Below, one piece after another: positions 41,559 through 47,028 of a stretch of DNA of 47,028 nucleotides. The notes beneath the pieces are model-generated. The model did no database searches. It was not told where the DNA came from and saw nothing but the letters and a program-made list of their open reading frames with translations. Origin of the DNA: CAZYMF01 sp964648215 (GTDB lineage: Bacteria > Desulfobacterota > Binatia > HRBIN30 > JACQVA1); assembly GCA_964648215.1 (NCBI GenBank), contig CAZYMF010000015.1, positions 1-47,028 on the forward strand. The letters are read 5' to 3'. The translations under genes were made by a program, and so were the position numbers. Each line of letters begins with the position of its first letter. Within the stretch, counting starts at the first letter, position 1.

Positions 41559-41852
41559 ATGGCTCCCGACTTCTTCGTTCCCGAGGCCAGCGAAGAGCAG
41601 ATTCGCCGCGAGCGGGCCAAGGCGCGCGCGCTGCGACAGTCGCCGTGGTGGAAGCGGCGCATCGCCGCCGGACGCTGCCACTACTGCGGCAAGTCGGTGC
41701 CGCCGCGCGAGCTCACCATGGACCATCTGGTGCCGCTGATCCGCGGCGGCCGCTCGACCAAGGGCAACCTCGTGCCCGCCTGCAAGGACTGCAACAACAG
41801 CAAGAAGCACCATTTGGCCTTCGAGTGGGAGCCGCCGGCGGGTGGTGAGTGA
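41559..41852 (+). CDS. HNH endonuclease
   Basis: 97 residues. The core has 'CHYCG' (Cys40, Cys43), the catalytic 'MDHLVPLIRGG' (Asp55, His56), 'KGNLVPACKDCNNSK' (Asn70, Cys75, Cys78). This is a complete small HNH nuclease fold with a zinc-knuckle. Such stand-alone proteins nick or cut DNA, and several are phage- or defence-linked, but nothing of that kind is nearby. It starts 12 bases after the CBS gene and is likely in the same transcript. Confidence 0.88.
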   Translation: MAPDFFVPEASEEQIRRERAKARALRQSPWWKRRIAAGRCHYCGKSVPPRELTMDHLVPLIRGGRSTKGNLVPACKDCNNSKKHHLAFEWEPPAGGE

Positions 41853-41944
41853 TGGCTCGCCGCCCATTCGCGGCTGATCGGCATCACTCGCGCCGCACGA
41901 TGTCGCCGTGGTGTTTCGTCGTCCCGGCGTGCTAGGAACAACCC

Positions 41945-43066
41945 ATGCAGCGCCTCATCGACGCCTGGTTCGAGATCGGCCGCGATTATCAACCCGCCCG
42001 GTACTGGGCCCGTACCCGCGATCGCTGGCGACTGGCGCTGTACCGCTACACGCCGCGTGGGGGAAGCCACCGCACGCCCGTGCTGCTGTGCCACGGCATG
42101 TCCTCCAACCGCTGGGACATGGACGGGCCCGGGCGCATCTCGCTGGCGCGCTACCTCGTGCGCCGCGGCTACGACGTGTGGAACGTCGAGCTGCGCGGCG
42201 CCGGCCGCTCGACGCGGCCGACGTGGTGGAACGGCAAGCGCTACCGTTGGACGTTCGAGGACTACGTGCAGCACGACGCCCCGGCGGCGTTGCAGGTCGT
42301 GCTGCGCGAGACCGGCGCGCGCCAGGTGCACTGGGTCGGGCACTCCATGGGCGGCATGATCGCCTACGCCCTGCTGATGAGCCCGATCCACGGCAAGATC
42401 GCGAGCGCCGTCACCCTCGGCTCACCGACGATGAGCAAGATCGGCCACCCGATGCTCGATTTCGGCGTGCCGTACCGCTGGTTGCTGCGCTATCTGCCGC
42501 CGCGCGTGCCGCTCGGCACCCTGGCGCGCCTGAGCGCACCGCTGGCGCCGTGGTTGGGGCGCCGGCTCGAGGCGACGGTCTCCGAGCTGGGCTGGGCCCC
42601 CGGCAACGCCGACACCGATCTGCTGCGCGCGCTGATGCTGACCGCGGTCGATGATCTGCCGGCATCGCTGCTGCGCGAGTTCGGGCGCTGGTACGACAAC
42701 AAGGCGATGAGCGATCGCTACGCCATGTTCGACTTCACCGAACACCTCGAGCGCATCACCACGCCCATCCTGATCCTCGCCGGCAGCAAGGACGGTCTCA
42801 CGCCGGCGCGCGATCTCGAAGAGGTCTACCGGCGCATCGCCGCCCGCGACAAGGCGTTTCGCGTCATCGGCAAGGCGCAGGGGTTCGCTCGCGACTACAG
42901 CCACGCCGATCTCATTCTCGGCCTGCACGCTCCCGACGACGTCTATCCGGTGGTGCTGCAGTGGCTGGACTCGCACCGCCGGGCCGTGCCGCGTCCGCGC
43001 CGAGCCCGCCCGCGGCTGCGCTCCGTGCGCGCGGTGGGTCCGAGGCGAGTGAAAGCGAAGAGTTGA
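41945..43066 (+). CDS. Alpha/beta-fold hydrolase
   Basis: 373 residues, cytoplasmic. 'VLLCHGMSSNRWDMDGPG' holds the oxyanion region and 'VGHSMGGM' (132-137) the nucleophile Ser134. The acid and histidine are likely in 'LAGSKDGLTPA' and 'DYSHADLILG'. The order, and the length with a cap of about 100 residues, fit lipase/PHA-depolymerase-like or CoA-independent esterases. It reads into heptamer element E: the last codons (GTG AAA GCG AAG AGT TGA) are themselves three array words, so the C terminus may be recently extended or replaced by the repeat. Confidence 0.87.
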   Translation: MQRLIDAWFEIGRDYQPARYWARTRDRWRLALYRYTPRGGSHRTPVLLCHGMSSNRWDMDGPGRISLARYLVRRGYDVWNVELRGAGRSTRPTWWNGKRYRWTFEDYVQHDAPAALQVVLRETGARQVHWVGHSMGGMIAYALLMSPIHGKIASAVTLGSPTMSKIGHPMLDFGVPYRWLLRYLPPRVPLGTLARLSAPLAPWLGRRLEATVSELGWAPGNADTDLLRALMLTAVDDLPASLLREFGRWYDNKAMSDRYAMFDFTEHLERITTPILILAGSKDGLTPARDLEEVYRRIAARDKAFRVIGKAQGFARDYSHADLILGLHAPDDVYPVVLQWLDSHRRAVPRPRRARPRLRSVRAVGPRRVKAKS

Positions 43067-43202
43067 AAGCGAGCAGGCAGGAGGGGGGAACGACGCACTA
43101 AACGGATTGGGTTTGGTGCATGTTCTTGATCCGAAATCCGCTCAATCTGTTCAATCCGTTGTTCTCCTTCCGGGCTTTTCGCTTTCAGCTTTTGACTTGA
43201 AG
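43049..43202. repeat. Heptamer element E
   Basis: The left words are GTGAAAG, CGAAGAG, TTGAAAG, CGAGCAG, GCAGGAG (43049-43083). The right words are GTTCTCC, TTCCGGG, CTTTTCG, CTTTCAG, CTTTTGA, CTTGAAG (43161-43202). The middle has a short 9-bp period on the minus strand (CGGATTGAA, CAGATTGAG, CGGATTTCG). The left arm overlaps the end of the hydrolase gene, and the right arm ends 15 bases from the stop of the next minus-strand hydrolase. Confidence 0.75.
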
Positions 43203-43216
43203 CTCGGCCGCGCTGC

Positions 43217-44056
43217 TCAGTCCGGCACGGCGGCGAGGAAGTCGAGGACGGCGTGGTTGAACGCCTCCGGCGTCTCGAAGTTGAAGCCGTGGCTGCCGCC
43301 GGCGATCTCGACGAGCTTCGCCCCGGGGATCTTCTCGGCCAGCACGGCGGAGCTCGCCGGCGGCACCAGCAGGTCGGCGTCGCCGGTGATGACCAGCGTC
43401 GGCGCCTTGATCTGCGGCAAGCGCTCGATCGTGTCGTGGCTCATCACCGCCGCCACCTGCGCCAGGATCGCCTCCATGCTGAAGCCGTACTGCAGCGCGC
43501 CCGCCATCAGCTGCATCAGCTTGGCCAGCTCGCGCTGGATGAAGTCGGGCGTGAGCACCAGCGGCATCAGCTGCTGGAAGAAGGACAGCGGGTCGATCTT
43601 GCCGAGATCGATGTCGATGTCGCCGGCGGCGTTCACCGAGCCTCCGAGCTGGGTCACCAGCGCCTCGCGTCGCTGGAGAACGTCGCCGGTCGGTTTGGCG
43701 TAGGTACAGCCGAGCACCAGGCCGCGCACGCGTTGCGGATGACGCAGCGCGAGCTCCTGCGCGATCATGCCCCCCATCGATATCCCCACCACGTGCGCGC
43801 GGGTGACGCCGATGGCGGCGAGCAAGCCGGCGGTGTCGTCGGCCATCTGCGCGATGGTGTACGGGCCCGCCGGCTTGGAGCTGCGCCCGGCGCCGCGGTT
43901 GTCGAAGACGACGGTGCGGTAGTGGCGGGAGAACTCGGGCAGCTGGAACAGCCATCCCGTCGAGTCCATCGCCAGCCCCATGATCAACAGCAGCGGCTCG
44001 CCGCTGCCGTGCTCTTCGTAGTACACGTCGATGTCGCCGACCTTCACCACGCTCAT
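43217..44056 (-). CDS. Alpha/beta-fold hydrolase (3-oxoadipate enol-lactonase-like)
   Basis: 279 residues; GAGAGGGG lies six bases before the ATG, and the longer open frame upstream belongs to a relic (44162-44257). 'DIDVYYEEHGSGEPLLLIMGLAMDSTGW', 'VVFDNRGAGRSSKP' and 'GISMGGMIAQELALRHPQRV' (Ser93) are typical of the PcaD/haloalkane-type hydrolase group. Asp and His are expected in 'ITGDADLLVPP' and 'GGSHGFNFE'. The true substrate is open. It is convergent with the hydrolase at 41945; element E separates the two ends. Confidence 0.9.
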   Translation of the reverse strand: MSVVKVGDIDVYYEEHGSGEPLLLIMGLAMDSTGWLFQLPEFSRHYRTVVFDNRGAGRSSKPAGPYTIAQMADDTAGLLAAIGVTRAHVVGISMGGMIAQELALRHPQRVRGLVLGCTYAKPTGDVLQRREALVTQLGGSVNAAGDIDIDLGKIDPLSFFQQLMPLVLTPDFIQRELAKLMQLMAGALQYGFSMEAILAQVAAVMSHDTIERLPQIKAPTLVITGDADLLVPPASSAVLAEKIPGAKLVEIAGGSHGFNFETPEAFNHAVLDFLAAVPD

Positions 44057-44161
44057 GCCAGACCCCTCTCGGCGTTGCGCCGGCGCCACTGTAACAGGCG
44101 GATTCGGGCGCGACCAGGGAGGGGGCGGAGTCGGGGGTGACCGGCGACCGTCGTCGGTCGG

Positions 44162-44257
44162 GCAACGGAAATACGGGGGCTCGAACGCCTGCGGAGCACC
44201 GCGATTGGCGCGCTCGATCAGGCTCTCGTCCGTATCGGCGTTGCCGTGATGTGGCAA
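44162..44257 (-). pseudogene. Possible N-terminal relic of an ECF sigma-factor gene
   Basis: An ATG opens 'TDESLIERANRGAPQAFEPP', which resembles the start of region 2 of extracytoplasmic sigma factors ('D..L...A..GD..AFE.LY..H'). After 'YFRC' the frame loses all similarity and runs into the 5' region of the hydrolase gene. Only about 30 residues are recognisable. It could be chance, so confidence is low. Confidence 0.35.
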
Positions 44258-44362
44258 GACCTTGGTGTCCCGTAACGCAAATGGTTATCCCCGTGACGGC
44301 GATTCGGGGGGAGGCGCTGGCTTGCCCCGTCGACTTTCGGCCTCCCGCGACCAGGGCAAAGC

Positions 44363-44378
44363 GGGCATGCCCCTTGCT
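44363..44378 (+). promoter_or_regulatory. Possible sigma-54 promoter before a small gene
   Basis: GGGCATGCCCCTTGCT matches TGGCAYRNNNNTTGCW except at the first base. The predicted start (about 44389) would leave almost no leader for the ATG at 44391, so translation would begin at 44400 or 44412. No enhancer-like palindrome is seen upstream. It may be a chance match in GC-rich DNA. Confidence 0.3.
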
Positions 44379-44390
44379 GGATAGGAGGGC

Positions 44391-44594
44391 ATGGAAGGGA
44401 TGGAGTCGCCAATGACCCGCACCACGGCGTTCTATGAAGAGGCGCGGGATCTCGGCGAAGTGATTCGCCACGGGCTGCGCTATCGCCAGTACTACGATTC
44501 GGAGCGCGAGCTGATGATCTACGTGCTGGTTCCCGGGCAGACCGGGGTCGGCGAGGGCCGGGGCAACACTTCGCGGCGAGACCTTCGCGTCTGA
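44391..44594 (+). CDS. Small protein of unknown function
   Basis: Up to 67 residues; starts at 44391, 44400 and 44412 are all possible, with AGGAGGG and GGAG sites nearby. The core 'AFYEEARDLGEVIRHGLRYRQYYDSERELMIYVL' looks like a soluble, charged helix followed by a strand. I do not recognise a family. It stands alone between the sigma-factor relic and the convergent ligD gene. Codon-position composition looks coding-like, but the gene is not certain. Confidence 0.45.
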   Translation: MEGMESPMTRTTAFYEEARDLGEVIRHGLRYRQYYDSERELMIYVLVPGQTGVGEGRGNTSRRDLRV

Positions 44595-44652
44595 CGAAGC
44601 GGTTCGCAAGGACAGGGCAATCGCGGGAGCACGGCTCCACGCGGGTTGCGCG

Positions 44653-47028
44653 TCAGTGTAGGCGCTTCTCCAGCGCCGAAAGTACCGCTCGCACGTCGAC
44701 CTCCTGGCGCAGGACGTCGAGCAGGGGGTCGCGGCGTTTCGAGAATCTCCGCGGCACGGTCTTGATGGTGTGCCGCGACGGGTCGAGGCGAGCCCCGACC
44801 TCGCGCCAGTCGAGCGGCGTCGATACCGGCGCCCCGGGCCGCGGGCGGACGGAGAACGGGGCGGCGATGGTCTTTCCAAACCCGTTTTGCAGGAAGTCGA
44901 CGTAGACCTTGCCGCCGCGCTCGCCCAGTGGGCGAGCGACGGTGGCGATCTCCGGTAGCGCCGCGACGACGAGGCGGGCCAGGACCTCGGAGAAAGTCTT
45001 CGCCTCGTCGTGGTCGAGCCGCCCGCCGAGCGGGAGGAGAATGTGCAGCCCGTCCTGGCCCGAGGTCTTGACGAAGTGCGGCGCACTCAAGGGTACCAGC
45101 AGGCGATGGATCTCCTTGGCCACGGCGACGACGTGGGAGAACGGTGCCCCTTTGGGATCGAGATCGAGGATGGCCCAGTCGGGTCGATCGAGCGCGGTGC
45201 GCCGCGCGCTCCACACGTGCAGCGGGATGCAGCCGAGGTTGATGATGTAGAGCAGCGTCTCGCGGTCGTTGCAGATGAAGTAATCGGTGTCCTCGATGCG
45301 ATGGGTAAGGATCCAGTCGGGGATGAAGTCGGGGGCGTTCTTCTGGAAGAAGCTCTTGCCGTCGATGCCGTCGGGGTAGCGTGTCAGCACCACCGGCCGG
45401 TCTTTCAGATAGGGCGCGAGCAGCGGCCAGATCCGCTCGTAGTAGTGCAGCAGGTCGCCCTTGGTGTAGCCCTCCTCGGGCCAGAAGACCTTGTCGAGAT
45501 TGCCGAACGTCGGGTGCGGAGTCGGCGGTGCGACGGGAGTGGGCGCCGGCTCGACGGGAGTCTTGGGAGGCGGCGGCGCCTCGCTGTCCTGAACGGACTT
45601 GTCGTCGCGCAGGCGTAGAAACACCGGCTGGCGCAGGTATCCGCTCTCGGTGACCTCGGCGTAGCGAACCTCGGCGACCAGCTCAGGACGGACGAAGACC
45701 GCGTTGCGGGCGATCTCGCGCGGCAGGCCCGTGAACGCCGGTTGGGTGCAGCGAGCGTTCTGCAGTTGCGCGTGTAGGGCGTCGAGGGTCTTGGCGTCGA
45801 AGCCGCTGCCGACGTTGCCGGCGTAGCGGAGCTCGCCGTCGGCTCGCCAGGCCAGCATCAGCGCGCCCAGGTGCCGGCGCGAGCCCTTGCCGGGGAGGAA
45901 GCCGACGACGGCGAGGTCGGCCGTGCGTAGCGCCTTGATCTTGAGCCAGTCGCGCGAGCGGCGCCCGCCGCGGTAGGGGGAGTCGGCGCGCTTGGCGACG
46001 ATGCCTTCGAGGCCGTGCTCGCCAGCGGCGGCGAACAGCTCCTCGCCGTCCTTCTCGATGTGGTCGGAGAAGCGGATGATCCCGGTTTGAGGCAGCAGGC
46101 GGCGGAGGATCTCCTTGCGCTTGACGAGCGGCAGCGAGCGCAGGTCGTAGCCGTCGACGGCGAGCATGTCGAAGCAGTACAGGACCGTGGGAATCTCGGC
46201 CGCGGCGCGGGCGACGTCGGTGTCGTTCGTCAGCCCGAGGCGGCGCTGCAGTCGCTCGAACCTGCTCACGCCGCGGTCGTCGAGGGCGACGATCTCGCCG
46301 TCGAGAATGAACGCAGCGCACGGCAGGTGGCCGACGGCGCGGGCGATCTCGGGGAAGGTGCGGGTGACGTCGCGGCGGTTGCGCGAGAACAGGCGCGGCG
46401 TTCCGCTCTCGTCGCGGGCCGCGAGAGTGCGGACGCCGTCGTATTTCAGCTCGAAGAGCCAGCCGTTGCGAGAGAAGGGGCGCTCGGCAGTCTCGGCGAG
46501 CATCGGGCTCAGCGTTTTCGGATCGAGGCGATGTCGGCTCGCGCCGGCGGCGCGGGCCGCGTTGGCGAGCTCCTCGGTCAAGGAGGCGCCGTGTTGCAAC
46601 TCCTCGACGGTGAGGCCGGAGAGGACGGAGCCCGGCTGCGTGACGACCGGCTCCGTCTTCGGCGGTGTTCGTCCCTCCGCTTTCTTGATCAGCAGCCAGT
46701 CCTTGCCTTTACCGCCCTTGGTGCGCACCAGGGCCCAGCGCCCCTGGAGCTTGTGTCCATGGATCTCGATGTCGAGCTTGCCGCGCCGCAGGCCCTCGGC
46801 GGGCAGGACGCCGTCAACGCAGGTATAGGTGCCGCGATCCCAGACGATGACGGCGCCGGCGCCGTAGTTCCCGGCCGGGATGGTGCCTTCGAAGTCGGCG
46901 TACTCCAGCGGATGATCCTCGGTCTGGACCGCCAGCCGTTTCTGCGCCGGATCGACCGACGGCCCGCGCGGCACGGCCCAGCTCACGAGGACGCCGTCGA
47001 TCTCCAAACGAAAGTCCCAGTGCATCCG
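44653..47028 (-). CDS. ligD: DNA ligase D (phosphoesterase-ligase-polymerase), N terminus beyond the window
   Basis: At least 790 residues. The visible part begins in the 3'-phosphoesterase domain at 'RMHWDFRLEIDG', where the HxDFRLE motif is catalytic, and the first codons lie past the right edge. The ATP-dependent ligase domain follows, with nucleotidyl Lys194 (numbered from the visible Met) in 'FELKYDGVR'. After a Pro-rich linker comes the polymerase/primase domain with 'WAILDLDPKG' metal ligands. The order PE-ligase-polymerase is that of Pseudomonas LigD; mycobacterial LigD has the polymerase first. With Ku it repairs double-strand breaks by end joining. No ku gene is in the window; it may lie just beyond. 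Confidence 0.93.
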   Translation of the reverse strand, partial: RMHWDFRLEIDGVLVSWAVPRGPSVDPAQKRLAVQTEDHPLEYADFEGTIPAGNYGAGAVIVWDRGTYTCVDGVLPAEGLRRGKLDIEIHGHKLQGRWALVRTKGGKGKDWLLIKKAEGRTPPKTEPVVTQPGSVLSGLTVEELQHGASLTEELANAARAAGASRHRLDPKTLSPMLAETAERPFSRNGWLFELKYDGVRTLAARDESGTPRLFSRNRRDVTRTFPEIARAVGHLPCAAFILDGEIVALDDRGVSRFERLQRRLGLTNDTDVARAAAEIPTVLYCFDMLAVDGYDLRSLPLVKRKEILRRLLPQTGIIRFSDHIEKDGEELFAAAGEHGLEGIVAKRADSPYRGGRRSRDWLKIKALRTADLAVVGFLPGKGSRRHLGALMLAWRADGELRYAGNVGSGFDAKTLDALHAQLQNARCTQPAFTGLPREIARNAVFVRPELVAEVRYAEVTESGYLRQPVFLRLRDDKSVQDSEAPPPPKTPVEPAPTPVAPPTPHPTFGNLDKVFWPEEGYTKGDLLHYYERIWPLLAPYLKDRPVVLTRYPDGIDGKSFFQKNAPDFIPDWILTHRIEDTDYFICNDRETLLYIINLGCIPLHVWSARRTALDRPDWAILDLDPKGAPFSHVVAVAKEIHRLLVPLSAPHFVKTSGQDGLHILLPLGGRLDHDEAKTFSEVLARLVVAALPEIATVARPLGERGGKVYVDFLQNGFGKTIAAPFSVRPRPGAPVSTPLDWREVGARLDPSRHTIKTVPRRFSKRRDPLLDVLRQEVDVRAVLSALEKRLH

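Overview
The window (47,028 bases, GC-rich, one 100-N scaffold gap at 14139-14238) looks like a metagenome-assembled contig from a deltaproteobacterial-type lineage. Candidatus Binatia / Desulfobacterota-like is my best guess. The reasons are dense multiheme c-type cytochromes, a dockerin-like 'GDLNGDNIVTVDEL' repeat, Cys-rich 'DADC' repeats, paired amidohydrolase-2 genes and a LigD ligase. This placement is inference; no rRNA or other phylogenetic marker gene is present.

Layout. (1) 1-98 is the tail of a dihydrodipicolinate-reductase-like gene, a paralogue of the one at 28280. (2) 177-15217 is an extracellular-electron-transfer region, almost all on the minus strand. It holds a DUF1566 secreted protein, two paralogous tetraheme cytochromes, two large secreted cytochromes with 13 and 10 CXXCH motifs, two NHL beta-propeller lipoproteins, a 690-residue outer-membrane beta-barrel with terminal Phe, a pentaheme lipoprotein, an octaheme cytochrome with PKD domains, and a monoheme cytochrome c. 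I count 45 CXXCH motifs here and 48 in the whole window. (3) 15747-19332 is a regulatory operon: a sensor kinase with a c-heme motif in its periplasmic domain, an NtrC-family sigma-54 activator and a stand-alone receiver. Sigma-54-like promoters lie before the octaheme cytochrome, the receiver and one tetraheme cytochrome. The first two also share a 16-bp palindromic site about 100 bp upstream, so the parts look like one sensing-to-respiration circuit. (4) 19411-24615 is a small catabolic cluster: two amidohydrolases, a zinc alcohol dehydrogenase, an HSL-type esterase and a TetR repressor with a visible operator. (5) 24792-39655 is a glucan/carbohydrate region: a large discoidin plus six-hairpin glycosidase, a complete ABC sugar importer split around OpgH (MdoH) and a GH144-like glucanase, then an M23 peptidase. 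(6) 39859-47028 holds a diheme peroxidase, CBS, HNH and alpha/beta hydrolase genes, a small unknown gene and DNA ligase D running off the right edge.

The least explained structure is a family of five intergenic elements (near 22.7, 23.9, 29.5, 39.7 and 43.1 kb). Each is a purine-rich array of 7-bp words followed by a pyrimidine-rich array of 7-bp words on the same strand. They form long imperfect hairpins and often start at or next to a stop codon. The words differ between elements but the 7-bp register is kept. I do not recognise this family.
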